Below the pieces are notes generated by a model, which did not search any database, was not told where the DNA came from, and saw nothing but the letters and a program-made list of their open reading frames with translations. A DNA stretch of 64,000 nucleotides from Enterobacter dykesii. GTDB taxonomy: Bacteria > Pseudomonadota > Gammaproteobacteria > Enterobacterales > Enterobacteriaceae. Both the position numbers and the translations under genes were made by a program. The stretch is from positions 2,790,001 through 2,854,000 of the forward strand of contig NZ_CP126604.1 of the NCBI RefSeq assembly GCF_008364625.2, written 5' to 3'. Shown piece after piece: positions 8,776 through 18,785 of the stretch; position 1 is the first letter of the stretch; every line of letters begins with the position of its first letter.

Positions 8776-9237
8776 ATGAAGAAATTTATTAAATGGATTT
8801 TCTATATCTTTATTGCTTTGATGGTTCTGGGATATATCGTCGGTAAAAACGACAAATCTGAAGCAGGCGCGACTTCGTCTTCTGCATCAGTTGCGGATAC
8901 GCAAGAGTCAGTACCGCAAAAAGAAGTGTTTACAACCTCCGCAAGGCAGCTTTTTAAAGCTTATGAAGAAAATGAAGTTGCAACCGATGAAAACATGAAA
9001 GGTAAGCTCATCGCAGTCAAGGGGGTTGTTCAGTCCATTGATAAAGATTTTACAGACTCAATTATCATCGGCTTACAAACAGACAACCAGTTCATGCCTG
9101 CACGAATGGAGATGGAAAACTCAGAAAAGGCTACTGCTGCAGCAATGAAAAAAGGACAGCAGGTCACTGTGATTTGTAAAAAAATGATCCGAGTAATGGG
9201 TGCTCCTTCTGGACGAGATTGTTTATTCGCAAAATAA
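8776..9237 (+). CDS. membrane-anchored OB-fold (tRNA_anti-like) protein
   Basis: The 153-residue protein has one N-terminal membrane segment (residues about 5-23 after MKKFIKW), a Ser/Ala/Glu-rich linker (24-52), and a domain of about 100 residues. That domain has the pattern of the OB-fold 'tRNA_anti-like' family: SARQLFKAYEENEVATDENMK, then GKLIAVKGVV, and a late VTVICKKM strand with a Cys pair. The domain would face the periplasm. Function is unknown. Base composition is AT-richer than its neighbours and the gene has its own hairpin terminator, so it may be a recent acquisition. AGGTG precedes the ATG. Confidence 0.75.
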   Translation: MKKFIKWIFYIFIALMVLGYIVGKNDKSEAGATSSSASVADTQESVPQKEVFTTSARQLFKAYEENEVATDENMKGKLIAVKGVVQSIDKDFTDSIIIGLQTDNQFMPARMEMENSEKATAAAMKKGQQVTVICKKMIRVMGAPSGRDCLFAK

Positions 9238-9243
9238 CGAATC

Positions 9244-9260
9244 GGGAGGGTTGCCCTCCC
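9244..9260 (+). terminator. hairpin after the OB-fold gene
   Basis: GGGAGGG and CCCTCCC pair around TTG, six bases after the stop codon. The tail ATTCCATTCT is only moderately T-rich. Confidence 0.55.
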
Positions 9261-9451
9261 ATTCCATTCTCCCGATCCATCCTGTCGCCAACATCATGCC
9301 ACTTATCCATACCTGATATGCTTATATAATACCCTTATTCCACACGCCAATCGCGTTGCAGTATCGGGGTAACATAAAGATATGTAGACGCAATGATGTA
9401 ATCGCCTGGCTGTACTTGCGAAAAGCTGGAATAATCGGAGAGCGAAATCAG

Positions 9452-9480
9452 AAAATAAAAAACCACCTTTCGGTGGTTTA
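9452..9480 (-). terminator. terminator of the tRNA operon
   Basis: On the minus strand AACCACC pairs with GGTGGTT around a four-base loop (9461-9478), followed by a run of U from the A tract at 9456-9462. It sits about 40 bases beyond the 3' end of the leucine tRNA. Confidence 0.85.
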
Positions 9481-9520
9481 TACGACACTGCTTATTGCTT
9501 TGATTATTCTTTGTTTCCCA

Positions 9521-9607
9521 TGGTACCCGGAGTGGGACTTGAACCCACACAGCGCGAACGCCGAGGGATTTTAAATCCCTTGTGTCTACCGATTCCACCA
9601 TCCGGGC
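9521..9607 (-). tRNA. leuZ: tRNA-Leu (UAA anticodon)
   Basis: The 87-base class II tRNA starts GCCCGGATGGTGGAATCGG, has anticodon TAA between GATT and AATC arms, a long variable arm, GGTTCAAGTCC in the T arm, and an encoded CCA end. It is the last gene of the glyW-cysT-leuZ cluster. Confidence 0.97.
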
Positions 9608-9619
9608 TCGGGAAGAAAG

Positions 9620-9693
9620 TGGAGGCGCGTTCCGGAGTCGAACCGGACTAGACGGATTTGCAATCCGCTACATAACCGCTTTGCTAACGCGCC
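9620..9693 (-). tRNA. cysT: tRNA-Cys (GCA anticodon)
   Basis: The 74-base tRNA starts GGCGCGTTAGCAAAGCGG, with anticodon GCA in GGATTGCAAATCC, T arm GGTTCGACTCC and an encoded TCCA end. It is the middle gene of the cluster. Confidence 0.97.
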
Positions 9694-9739
9694 GTAAAAC
9701 TTTTCAAACTGACACCCGCTACTGCGCATGTCTTTAATC

Positions 9740-9815
<76 letters not shown>

Positions 9816-9889
9816 ATGTCATCAAGTAAACATCTAACCACTTGATTTCATTATCGTCCGGCTTGCTGTGCCGCCGTTCGATGCGTTGC

Positions 9890-9917
9890 ATTCTACTGAT
9901 ATGACGTTATGAGTCAA
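9890..9917 (-). promoter_or_regulatory. glyW-cysT-leuZ promoter
   Basis: Read on the minus strand, TTGACT (9917-9912) and TAGAAT (9895-9890) are separated by 16 bp. A GC-rich stretch follows, as in stringently controlled stable-RNA promoters. Confidence 0.65.
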
Positions 9918-9967
9918 CGTTATTTTTTGTATCCCCGGATCGTTTGCTGAAAATTACGGCGAAACGA

Positions 9968-10516
9968 TCACTGATCAAGCAAATCCCCGCGCGCAGCGTT
10001 CAAATATTGCAGCATTGACCACAACGTCAGCACTGCCGCCACCCACAGGAGGCCAATCCCCGCCCACTCAACCCAGGCGTTCGGACGCCAGAGCATCCAG
10101 ACCAGCGCCGCCATCTGCGCCGTCGTTTTCACTTTGCCAATCCAGGAGACCGCCACGCTGCTGCGTTTCCCCAGTTCCGCCATCCACTCGCGCAGCGCAG
10201 AGATAATGATCTCGCGGCCGATCATGGTTGCAGCAGGCAGCGTCACCCACCAGGTGTGATAGTGCTCGGCCACCAGCACCATGGCGATCGCGACCATCAC
10301 TTTGTCCGCCACCGGATCGAGGAAGGCGCCGAAACGGGTGCTTTGATTCCAGCGGCGCGCCAGGTAGCCATCAAACCAGTCTGTTACCGCTGCGATAAGG
10401 AAGATCAACGCGCAGGCAAAGGGTGCCCAGACAACCGGCAGGTAAAATGCCAGTACAAAGAACGGGATGAGTACAACACGAAAGAGAGTGAGCAACGTAG
10501 GGATATTATATTGCAT
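9968..10516 (-). CDS. pgsA: CDP-diacylglycerol--glycerol-3-phosphate 3-phosphatidyltransferase
   Basis: This inner-membrane enzyme makes phosphatidylglycerol phosphate from CDP-diacylglycerol and glycerol-3-phosphate, the committed step to PG and cardiolipin. The CDP-alcohol phosphotransferase signature is intact: Asp46, Asp49-Gly50, Ala53-Arg54, Gly63, Asp67 and Asp71. Length (182) equals the E. coli protein and several hydrophobic helices are evident. It follows uvrC by 56 bases on the same strand and was probably once part of the uvrY-uvrC-pgsA transcript. Confidence 0.97.
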   Translation of the reverse strand: MQYNIPTLLTLFRVVLIPFFVLAFYLPVVWAPFACALIFLIAAVTDWFDGYLARRWNQSTRFGAFLDPVADKVMVAIAMVLVAEHYHTWWVTLPAATMIGREIIISALREWMAELGKRSSVAVSWIGKVKTTAQMAALVWMLWRPNAWVEWAGIGLLWVAAVLTLWSMLQYLNAARGDLLDQ

Positions 10517-10572
10517 AGTGACGGTAACTATTTGTTGTCAGTAAAATTTAGCTCTATGTTGCTACAGAGCCC

Positions 10573-12405
10573 TCAATGTTTCAACGAGTAGTAGATCTTT
10601 TCTGCCAGCCCTTGCGAAATACCCGGCACTTTTGCAATTTCCTCCATGCTGGCGTTGAGTAATCCTTGCAATCCGCCCATATATTTCAGCAGCATCTGGC
10701 GACGTTTTGGCCCCACGCCTTCAATCGTTTCCAGGCTACTGGTGTTTTTCACCTTCGCCCGTTTTTTTCGGTGACCGCTGATGGCATGATCGTGTGATTC
10801 ATCGCGAATATGCTGGATGACGTGCAGCGCCGGGGAGTCCGGCGGCAGGCTGAAGCCCTCACCTTCCGGCTCGAAGAACAGTGTCTCCAGACCGGCCTTA
10901 CGATCGGCCCCTTTTGCGACACCCAGCAGCAGCGGATGGTTTTTGTCCCAGCTGACATCAAGCGATTCAAATACCGCTTTCGCCTGGCCGAGCTGCCCTT
11001 TCCCGCCGTCAATCAGGATCACATCCGGGATTTTGCTCTCCTCTATGGCTTTACCATAACGACGACGCAGCACCTGATTCATGGCCGCATAGTCATCGCC
11101 CGGCGTGATCCCGGTGATGTTATAGCGGCGATACTCGGCGCGCAGTGGGCCATTCGCATCAAACACCACGCAAGACGCCACCGTCTGTTCCCCCATCGTG
11201 TGACTGATGTCGAAACACTCCATCCGTTTCACTTCCGGAAGCTTCAGTAGCGCCGCCAGGGCCGCTAAGCGCTGGTGCACCGTCGACTGCTGCGACAGCT
11301 TAGTGGTGAGTGCCGTCGCTGCGTTGGTTCGTGCCAGCTTCAGATAACGCGCACGATCGCCGCGCGGTTTGGTCTGTACATTGACCCGACGGCCCGCCAG
11401 TTCAGAGAGCGAATCGGCCAGCAGGGTTTTATCGTCAAGGTTAAAATCGAGCAGGATCTCAGAAGGCAGCGTGCGCATCTGGCTCCCCTGCAGATAGAAC
11501 TGGCCGACAAAGGTTTCCACCACTTCACCCAGTTCGGTACCGCCGGGCACTTTCGGGAAATAGCTGCGGCTGCCGAGCACTTTGCCCTGGCGAATAAACA
11601 GCACGTGCACGCAGGCCATCCCGGCGTCAAAGGCTACGCCGATGACGTCGAGATCGTCACCGGTATTCGAGACAAACTGTTTCTCAGTGACTCTGCGCAC
11701 CGCCTGGATTTGGTCGCGGATACGCGCGGCCTCTTCGAACTCGAGTGCGGCGCTGGCTTTTTCCATCCGCGCGATCAGCTGCGTTAAGACCTGATCGTCT
11801 TTTCCGGCTAAGAACAGGCGCACATAATCCACCTGCTGGGCATACTCTTCTTCGCTTACCAGCCCTTCCACGCAGGGCCCCAGGCAGCGTCCAATCTGGT
11901 ACTGCAGGCACGGGCGCGAGCGGTTACGGTAAACGCTGTTTTCACACTGGCGGATCGGGAAGATTTTTTGCAGCAGCGCCAGCGTTTCACGCACGGCATA
12001 GCCGTTAGGGAACGGCCCGAAGTATTCGCCCTTAGCGTGTTTTGCACCGCGGTGCATGGCGAGGCGCGGATGGGTGTCGCCGCTCAGAAAAATAAACGGG
12101 TAGGATTTATCATCACGCAACAGGACGTTATAGCGAGGCTGGTAGAGCTTAATATAATTGTGCTCAAGCAGCAGCGCTTCTGTCTCGGTGTGCGTGACGG
12201 TGACATCAATATTCTGAATGAGTGAGACCAGCGCTTCGGTCTTACGGGAGGCCAGGTTACTGCGAAAATAGCTGGAGAGGCGTTTTTTAAGATCTTTTGC
12301 CTTCCCCACGTAGATAACCGTACCGCCAGCGTCATACATGCGATAGACGCCAGGCTGGCTGGTTACGGTTTTCAGAAATGCTTTTGAATCGAACACATCA
12401 CTCAC
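10573..12405 (-). CDS. uvrC: excinuclease ABC subunit C
   Basis: UvrC makes both incisions in nucleotide excision repair after UvrA and UvrB load on a lesion. The 610-residue protein shows, in order, the GIY-YIG nuclease domain ([10 protein letters not shown]...[13 protein letters not shown], residues 19-47) for the 3' cut, a Cys-rich segment, a UVR helix pair that binds UvrB ([13 protein letters not shown], about 210), the RNase H-like nuclease for the 5' cut (ECFDISH and LIDGGKGQL), and two helix-hairpin-helix motifs at the C-terminus. It overlaps uvrY by four bases. Confidence 0.98.
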   Translation of the reverse strand: MSDVFDSKAFLKTVTSQPGVYRMYDAGGTVIYVGKAKDLKKRLSSYFRSNLASRKTEALVSLIQNIDVTVTHTETEALLLEHNYIKLYQPRYNVLLRDDKSYPFIFLSGDTHPRLAMHRGAKHAKGEYFGPFPNGYAVRETLALLQKIFPIRQCENSVYRNRSRPCLQYQIGRCLGPCVEGLVSEEEYAQQVDYVRLFLAGKDDQVLTQLIARMEKASAALEFEEAARIRDQIQAVRRVTEKQFVSNTGDDLDVIGVAFDAGMACVHVLFIRQGKVLGSRSYFPKVPGGTELGEVVETFVGQFYLQGSQMRTLPSEILLDFNLDDKTLLADSLSELAGRRVNVQTKPRGDRARYLKLARTNAATALTTKLSQQSTVHQRLAALAALLKLPEVKRMECFDISHTMGEQTVASCVVFDANGPLRAEYRRYNITGITPGDDYAAMNQVLRRRYGKAIEESKIPDVILIDGGKGQLGQAKAVFESLDVSWDKNHPLLLGVAKGADRKAGLETLFFEPEGEGFSLPPDSPALHVIQHIRDESHDHAISGHRKKRAKVKNTSSLETIEGVGPKRRQMLLKYMGGLQGLLNASMEEIAKVPGISQGLAEKIYYSLKH

Positions 12406-13058
12406 TGACTTAACAACGTCTCCGCATTACACAAACCGTGCCGAATGGCCAGGTGCGTCAGTTCAACGTCGCCATGAATGTTCAGTTTACTGAACATCCG
12501 GTAACGATAGCTGTTCACCGTTTTCGGGCTAAGATTCAGCTGTTCCGAGATCTCATTTACCTTCTGACCTTTGGTGATCATCAGCATAATCTGTAATTCA
12601 CGCTCGGACAAACTGGCAAACGGTGATTCGGTTTTCTCGGGCTCGATCTGACTCAGCGCCATCTGCTGGGCAATGTCGGAAGCTATGTAGCGCTGTCCGG
12701 CAAACACGGAACGGATTGCATTGACGACTTCCTGCGGCGCAGCACCTTTACTCAGGTAGCCCGCTGCACCCGCCTGCATCACTTTCGCGGGCAGTGGGTT
12801 TTCGGTATGCACGGTCAGCATGATGACTTTGGTATCAACAAAGGTACGCGCGATTTTGCGTGTTGCTTCAAGACCACCGATACCGGGCATGTTCATATCC
12901 ATCAGTACCACATCGGCCGAGTTTGTGCGGCACCATTTTACCGCATCTTCGCCGCAGCACGCTTCACCGGCAACTTTAATACCTTTAATATCTTCAAGAA
13001 TGCGTCGTATCCCTGCGCGCACCAGTTCGTGGTCATCAACAAGAAGGACGTTGATCAA
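12402..13058 (-). CDS. uvrY: response regulator UvrY (GacA-type)
   Basis: UvrY is the output partner of the BarA sensor kinase; it activates the csrB/csrC small RNAs and so the Csr system controlling carbon flow, motility and biofilm. The 218-residue protein has a receiver domain (Asp8-Asp9, phosphoacceptor Asp54, Lys in [10 protein letters not shown]) and a LuxR/NarL helix-turn-helix (LSERELQIM...[18 protein letters not shown]). It overlaps uvrC by four bases. Its leader is long, about 460 bases to yecF, and holds the nested inverted repeat described separately. Confidence 0.97.
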   Translation of the reverse strand: MINVLLVDDHELVRAGIRRILEDIKGIKVAGEACCGEDAVKWCRTNSADVVLMDMNMPGIGGLEATRKIARTFVDTKVIMLTVHTENPLPAKVMQAGAAGYLSKGAAPQEVVNAIRSVFAGQRYIASDIAQQMALSQIEPEKTESPFASLSERELQIMLMITKGQKVNEISEQLNLSPKTVNSYRYRMFSKLNIHGDVELTHLAIRHGLCNAETLLSQ

Positions 13059-13260
13059 AGGAAATGTCTCCAGAATAGGGATAACGCTACTGAGTGATAA
13101 TTTGGTTTATATTAACGGTTTTCCTCGCAAGATTAAAACGTTAAAAAACCGGCTATTCGATTTTGCTCTCGTTTTTGGAAATTAGGCTGTACAGTCCGTG
13201 GAAAGAGAGACCATGCATTCAGGGCTTTTGCAGCTTTTTTTAAGCATCTGTATTCAAAAA

Positions 13261-13317
13261 GTTACAAAAAACTTGCAGGCTTTTCCTGCAAAAAAACAGA
13301 TCTCAAATTTTTGTAAC
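13261..13317 (-). terminator. nested inverted repeat with terminator-like core upstream of uvrY
   Basis: An outer perfect 10-bp repeat, GTTACAAAAA (13261-13270) and TTTTTGTAAC (13308-13317), encloses an inner 7-bp hairpin, TTGCAGG (13273-13279) and CCTGCAA (13285-13291), with a five-base loop. Read leftward the inner stem is followed by G and six U, the form of an intrinsic terminator. The outer 5' arm would pair with that U run, so the two structures compete. It lies 203-259 bases before the uvrY start. It could be a leader attenuator, the end of an unannotated small RNA, or a remnant. The rest of the 13059-13524 gap shows no gene. Confidence 0.5.
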
Positions 13318-13458
13318 AATAATTAACGGCAAGCGAGCCGGGCATAAACAATTAATAGCCTTTAACGGCGGTTAAGTTTACCGGTACGTTCTGTTTACGC
13401 AATTAAACATCCACGTAAAAGTACAAAAAACAACCACTGCATTTTTTGCTTCAGCTTG

Positions 13459-13467
13459 TGGTATACT
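13459..13467 (+). promoter_or_regulatory. yecF promoter, extended -10
   Basis: TG-G-TATACT (13459-13467) is a full extended -10 element 57 bases before the yecF start codon. No good -35 hexamer is present, as is common with extended -10 promoters. Confidence 0.55.
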
Positions 13468-13524
13468 CCGCCGCCTTGACTTTCGTCGTCGCGCTTTAGC
13501 GCCGTTTAATAATGAGGAAAATAA

Positions 13525-13749
13525 ATGAGCACACCTGAATTTGCCACTGCGGAGAATAACCAGGAACTGGCACAGGAAGTAAACTGCCTGAAAGCATTGC
13601 TAACGTTGATGCTGCAGGCGATGGGCCAGGCTGATGCCGGTCGTGTGATCATTAAAATGGAAAAACAAATCGCGGAGATGGAAGACCAGGCTGAATCTGC
13701 GGTATTTGCTAACACCGTTAAGCAAATCAAACAAGCCTACCGCCAGTAA
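13525..13749 (+). CDS. yecF: DUF2594 family protein YecF
   Basis: The 74-residue acidic helical protein is the same length as E. coli YecF, with its conserved [31 protein letters not shown] region given here only in part: [16 protein letters not shown]. Function is unknown. TGAGGAA gives a good ribosome-binding site. It is monocistronic, with an extended -10 promoter upstream and a shared terminator with the convergent sdiA. Confidence 0.93.
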   Translation: MSTPEFATAENNQELAQEVNCLKALLTLMLQAMGQADAGRVIIKMEKQIAEMEDQAESAVFANTVKQIKQAYRQ

Positions 13750-13754
13750 CAAAA

Positions 13755-13783
13755 AACGGCTGGATGCAGTGCATTCAGCCGTT
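13755..13783. terminator. bidirectional terminator between yecF and sdiA
   Basis: AACGGCTGGATGC pairs with GCATTCAGCCGTT (one G-T pair) around a three-base loop. On the minus strand the A run at 13751-13756 becomes a U tract, making it a good sdiA terminator. Confidence 0.8.
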
Positions 13784-13815
13784 CCCTCGTCTGTCACGCA
13801 GAACGTATTATCCTG

Positions 13816-14538
13816 TCAGATCAGCCCCGTTGCCGCCGCGTAACACGCAATCTGGGTTTTGTTAGGCGCATTGAATTTCTTCTGCATATTTTTCTGATGG
13901 AAGTTAACGGTATTCTCAGAGATAGAGAGAATGATCGCTATTTCCGCTGACGTCTTCCCTTCCGCAGTCCATTTCAGAATTTCGCGCTCGCGTTTGCTGA
14001 ATTTCATTTCGGGTGGCATGACCATCTCATCTTCAAAACGCACCAGAGAAGTTAAGGCCATTTGCACCAACATTTGCAACCGCAGTTCTATTTCCTCACG
14101 GGCAAAAGGCCCTTCCAGTACACTAGTACGAGAAACAGACAGGAAGCCAAGCGCATGATTAGGCAACATCAGACACTGTGTTATTCCCTCGCGTAAACCG
14201 TGGTCCTGCGCGCTGTGCCATAATTCCTGCGCGTCCGCGAATAATGCGTCTGTCCAGGGTAAATGACCCTGAATGAAATTCTCCGGTTTTAAGACGGGAT
14301 CAATAGCGAAATAGTTCGCGGATTGATATTGCGCCATCCACTGCTTTGGATAAGTGGTATGCACAGAGATCTTAGGCCGGGTAAACGGCACGGGATGGCG
14401 CACGCAGAGCGCGTAACAATCGAATTCAAGCGTCTGAGTTTGTCGCTGTAATTCCTGATATACCTCGTCGACACAGGTCAATTCCTGAAACCGGAGGGAG
14501 CAATCCCGTCGCCAGGTGAAAAAGTCTGAATCCTTCAT
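13816..14538 (-). CDS. sdiA: LuxR-type quorum-sensing regulator SdiA
   Basis: The 240-residue protein equals the E. coli length. It has an N-terminal autoinducer-binding domain (Trp9, Tyr61-type pocket region around QWMAQYQSANYFAIDP) and a C-terminal LuxR helix-turn-helix (FSKREREILKWTAEGKTSAE). SdiA senses acyl-homoserine lactones made by other species, since enterobacteria of this kind usually lack a luxI synthase; none is seen in the window. It is transcribed toward yecF and is separated from tcyN by about 220 bases. Confidence 0.95.
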   Translation of the reverse strand: MKDSDFFTWRRDCSLRFQELTCVDEVYQELQRQTQTLEFDCYALCVRHPVPFTRPKISVHTTYPKQWMAQYQSANYFAIDPVLKPENFIQGHLPWTDALFADAQELWHSAQDHGLREGITQCLMLPNHALGFLSVSRTSVLEGPFAREEIELRLQMLVQMALTSLVRFEDEMVMPPEMKFSKREREILKWTAEGKTSAEIAIILSISENTVNFHQKNMQKKFNAPNKTQIACYAAATGLI

Positions 14539-14714
14539 ACTTACTAAATGAAGCCTCTGAAAAAATAATCATTATTATGGTGAATATAACCTAACACATA
14601 AAACTTTTTTCTAACTACAAAATATCGGCAATAGCACAATTAACTTTGCTATTGATAAGGTTTTTCCGAGCTGGATGGAATAAAAAAACAAACGACAGCC
14701 CCCGAAGGGAGAAT

Positions 14715-14747
14715 AATTTGCTCCAGCCTAAATTTCTGGAGCAAATT
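14715..14747 (-). terminator. hairpin after tcyN
   Basis: AATTTGCTCCAG (14715-14726) and CTGGAGCAAATT (14736-14747) form a perfect 12-bp stem with a nine-base loop. It sits 13 bases after the tcyN stop on the minus strand. A short run of T follows only weakly. Confidence 0.6.
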
Positions 14748-14759
14748 AGTGCGAAAATG

Positions 14760-15512
14760 CTACTGCATAAGGAATTTTTCAAGGAACTGACGGGTTCGCG
14801 GCTGTTGAGGGTTAGCGAACAGGCTTTTCGCCGGCCCCTGCTCCACAATCCGCCCCTGATCCATGAAGATGGCTCTGTCAGCAACATCGCGTGCAAAGCT
14901 CATTTCGTGCGTCACGATCACCATCGTCCGTTTTTCCTGCGCCAGCTGGCGAATGGTGTTCAGCACCTCACCCACCAGTTCAGGATCGAGCGCAGAGGTC
15001 GGTTCATCAAAAAGGATCACGTCAGGGCGCATAGCCAGCGCGCGCGCTATCGCCACACGCTGCTGTTGTCCGCCAGACAGACGGCGCGGATAGCTGGTCT
15101 CTTTCCCCGCCAGCCCAACTTTGGCGAGCAGTTCACGAGCCCGCGCAGTCGCTTCCTCTTTTGGCTCACCTTTAACGATAACCGGTCCTTCGATGATGTT
15201 CTCCAGCACCGTACGGTGCGGGAAGAGGTTAAAGTTCTGGAAAACGAAGCCGACATGCTGGCGCAGGCGGCGAATTAACCCTTTCTGCTGACTGATGGAT
15301 TTCCCGGTATCAATCGTTATGTCCCCTACCCGAATGGTGCCGCCTTCCGGCTGTTCTAGCAGGTTAATACTACGCAGCAGCGTCGTCTTTCCCGAACCGC
15401 TCGGTCCGATAATCGCCACTACTTCACCCTGCTCGACTTCAAGATCGATCCCGTGGAGCACCGTTTGACCGTGGAATTTTTTCACCAGGTTTTTGACGTC
15501 GATAGCACTCAT
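14760..15512 (-). CDS. tcyN: L-cystine ABC transporter ATPase TcyN
   Basis: The 250-residue cytoplasmic ATPase of the FliY/TcyJ-YecS/TcyL-YecC/TcyN cystine importer belongs to the polar amino acid family. Walker A GPSGSGKTT, a Q-loop in GFVFQNFNLFPHRT, signature LSGGQQQR, Walker B VILFDEPTSALDP and switch His in VTHEMSF are all present. It overlaps tcyL by four bases and ends the dcyD-tcyL-tcyN transcription unit. Confidence 0.96.
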   Translation of the reverse strand: MSAIDVKNLVKKFHGQTVLHGIDLEVEQGEVVAIIGPSGSGKTTLLRSINLLEQPEGGTIRVGDITIDTGKSISQQKGLIRRLRQHVGFVFQNFNLFPHRTVLENIIEGPVIVKGEPKEEATARARELLAKVGLAGKETSYPRRLSGGQQQRVAIARALAMRPDVILFDEPTSALDPELVGEVLNTIRQLAQEKRTMVIVTHEMSFARDVADRAIFMDQGRIVEQGPAKSLFANPQQPRTRQFLEKFLMQ

Positions 15513-16177
15513 TTTGGATCACGCTCCTGGCGGTTAAGCTGGTTTTCGAAGTAGTTTTGCAGAGCAGACAGCACCGTCGCCATCACCCAGTAAATCAGCG
15601 AGGCGGCCAGATACATGGTAAAGACTTCAAGCGTGCGCGAAGTAATGAGCTGCGCCTGACGGAACAGTTCCGGTACCTGAATCGTTGCCGCCAGGGACGT
15701 ATCTTTCACCAGGCTAATGAAGCTGTTACTCAGCGGTGGAAGAGCCACGCGCGCCGCCTGAGGCAGAATGGCCCGACGCAGCGTCTGCCATGGCGTCATC
15801 CCGATACTGGCCGCCGCCTCCCACTGCCCTTTGTCAATGGAGGAGATCGCTGCTCGCAGGGTTTCTGAGGTGTACGCCGCGGTATTGAGCGACAGACCAA
15901 TCATCGCTGCGGGAATCGGATCCAGCTCGATACCAAACTGCGGCAAACCGTAGTAGATCATAAAGAGCTGGGCGATAAGCGGCGTGCCGCGAAATACGGA
16001 GATATAAAAGCGCGCCAGCCAGCGTACCGGCAGGATGGGTGACATGCGCATTAATGCCAGCACAAATCCCAGCACCAGGCCGAAGAACATCCCGCCGATG
16101 CTGAGCTGTAACGTAAATACCGCACCTTTCAGCAGATACGGCAGAGAATCAATAACCAGTTGAATACTTTCTTGCAT
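15509..16177 (-). CDS. tcyL: L-cystine ABC transporter permease TcyL
   Basis: The 222-residue inner-membrane permease is of the HisM/GlnP family. It has about five hydrophobic helices and the EAA-type loop (AAASIGMTPWQTLRRAILPQAARVALPP, here cited by its start, AASIGMTPWQTLRR). It forms the channel for cystine and related diamino acids. It starts 21 bases after dcyD and overlaps tcyN. Confidence 0.96.
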   Translation of the reverse strand: MQESIQLVIDSLPYLLKGAVFTLQLSIGGMFFGLVLGFVLALMRMSPILPVRWLARFYISVFRGTPLIAQLFMIYYGLPQFGIELDPIPAAMIGLSLNTAAYTSETLRAAISSIDKGQWEAAASIGMTPWQTLRRAILPQAARVALPPLSNSFISLVKDTSLAATIQVPELFRQAQLITSRTLEVFTMYLAASLIYWVMATVLSALQNYFENQLNRQERDPK

Positions 16178-16198
16178 TATTATTTTTCGACCTGATTT

Positions 16199-17200
<1,002 letters not shown>

Positions 17201-17249
17201 TCAGACAAAATGTGATATTTTTCATTATGCACGCAGACGCGTAAGAAAT

Positions 17250-17280
17250 AAAAAAGGCGCTTTTAAAAGCGCCTTTTTTT
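17250..17280 (-). terminator. tcyJ terminator
   Basis: AAAAGGCGCTTTT and AAAAGCGCCTTTT form a long stem, followed on the minus strand by a U run. It ends the fliA-fliZ-tcyJ transcript before dcyD. Confidence 0.88.
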
Positions 17281-17292
17281 ACGTCAAAAGAC

Positions 17293-18093
17293 TTATTTGG
17301 TGACGTCTGCACCGAACCACTTCTCGGAGAGCGCCTTCAGGCTGCCGTCTTTTTGCATGTCAGCAATCGCGGAATCAATCGCTTTGACCAGGTCTTCGTT
17401 ACCTTTACGAACGGCAACGCCTGATTCCTGACGAGAGAACGCATCACCCGCTACCGCCAGGGTATTGTTGGTTTTCTTCACCAGATCCAGCGCGGCCAGG
17501 CGGTCAACCAGAATGGCGTCGATACGGCCCACGCGCAGATCCTGGTATTTCGTCGGGTCATCATCATAGGTACGGATATCCACGCCCTGCACGTTCTGGC
17601 GCAGCCACTCTTCGTAGTTGGTACCCAGACCGACACCGACTTTCTTCCCTTTCAGATCCGCAGCCGTTTTAATGGAGCCTTCGTTGCCTTTCTTCACCAG
17701 CGCCTGAATACCGGACACGGTGTACGGCGTAGAGAAGTCATATTTCTTCTTACGCTCGTCAGAAATGGTCACCTGATTAATCACCACATCAATACGTTTG
17801 GAATCCAGCGACGCCAGCATACCGTCCCATTTGGTCGGTTTCAGTGACGCTTTAACGCCGAGGTGCTTCGCCAGCTCTTCAGCAAACTCCACTTCAAAAC
17901 CGGTCAGCTTACCGTCATCGCCCTGGAAGCTGAACGGAGGATAGGTTCCTTCCAGCCCGACCAGCAGCGTACCGCGCTCTTTTACTTTATTCAGCAGGTT
18001 TTCTGCGGCGAACGTTTTCACGCTCATGCCCGCAACCAGCGCAACGGCCATAACACCCATCAGCGCCTGACGACCCAGAAGTGCAAATTTCAT
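17293..18093 (-). CDS. tcyJ: cystine-binding periplasmic protein TcyJ (FliY)
   Basis: The 266-residue solute-binding protein carries L-cystine, and also other sulfur or diamino acids, to TcyL/TcyN. A signal peptide ends in KTFAA, giving a mature start at ENLLNKVKERG. The family-3 binding signature GFEVEFAEELAKHLG is present at about residue 65. It lies after fliZ in the same direction, which is why it was first named fliY; it is not a flagellar part. An 86-base gap to fliZ could hold its own promoter. Confidence 0.96.
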   Translation of the reverse strand: MKFALLGRQALMGVMAVALVAGMSVKTFAAENLLNKVKERGTLLVGLEGTYPPFSFQGDDGKLTGFEVEFAEELAKHLGVKASLKPTKWDGMLASLDSKRIDVVINQVTISDERKKKYDFSTPYTVSGIQALVKKGNEGSIKTAADLKGKKVGVGLGTNYEEWLRQNVQGVDIRTYDDDPTKYQDLRVGRIDAILVDRLAALDLVKKTNNTLAVAGDAFSRQESGVAVRKGNEDLVKAIDSAIADMQKDGSLKALSEKWFGADVTK

Positions 18094-18179
18094 AAATACC
18101 CCGATATAGTGGAATTTTTACGTAGTGTAGAGAAATCGCCTGCCACGTCAAAGGCGACTGCGCTACATCTTATTCTTTT

Positions 18180-18731
18180 TTAATATATATCAGAAGTTGT
18201 TCCGGCGTGGGCTTTCTGCTTTATGGCACCCGGCATTTGTACCTTGTATTGCGCATACTTGCGCAGCGCAATTCGGTAGTTATTGGTGCTGGTCGCAGGC
18301 AGCCACGGCTCCAGATTTTCATCCAGATAACCCGTTTTCAGCAGATCGCGAGAAATATTGTTTACGGTCAGATGTTGCCCAAGGCGTCGCAGGCGAACGA
18401 CATATTCGCGAACGGTGCCGTGGCTCATCTCCGTTTGTTCAAACAGGAACTGCTTGAAGCCGATAATATCGAAGAAGTCGCTTTGCTCTTTGCAGTGGAG
18501 ATCGCCACAGAAACGGCAAAGCGCCACCCACTCTTTTTGCTCTTCGAGCCATGCTGCTTCGTCCATCAACGTGTCGAGACGCGAAATCGCAATCTTATTG
18601 ACGATTTCGCCCCGGCGAACCAGCGTGATACGATCGAGTAACTTGTTACAGTGGGCGCAATGCGTCTGGCTGTGTTTAAAGTCTTTCAGGTAGCGGCTTA
18701 AAGGCCGTCTTTTAGATTGCTGCACCGTCAT
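18180..18731 (-). CDS. fliZ: flagellar regulator FliZ
   Basis: The 183-residue basic protein resembles the N-terminal core-binding region of tyrosine recombinases. FliZ binds RpoS-like -10 sequences as a repressor, holding back sigma-S genes and curli while flagella are made, and in Salmonella raises FlhD4C2 activity. Cys pairs in AHCNKLL and CRFCGDLHC suggest a metal-binding element, as in the known homologues. It lies 54 bases after fliA in the usual fliAZ operon. Confidence 0.95.
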   Translation of the reverse strand: MTVQQSKRRPLSRYLKDFKHSQTHCAHCNKLLDRITLVRRGEIVNKIAISRLDTLMDEAAWLEEQKEWVALCRFCGDLHCKEQSDFFDIIGFKQFLFEQTEMSHGTVREYVVRLRRLGQHLTVNNISRDLLKTGYLDENLEPWLPATSTNNYRIALRKYAQYKVQMPGAIKQKAHAGTTSDIY

Positions 18732-18785
18732 GATAACTCCTGGTTGTCAATACGTTGTGCGGCATTTTTAAGGTGAATCAATCAC

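Noticed and set aside
13184..13200. CTGTACAG near 13190 as a LexA box for uvrY
   Set aside because: The LexA consensus needs CTGT-N8-ACAG; this palindrome has no central spacer.
15557..15868. Forward frame opposite tcyL
   Set aside because: No ribosome-binding site or conserved pattern; lies within a certain gene.
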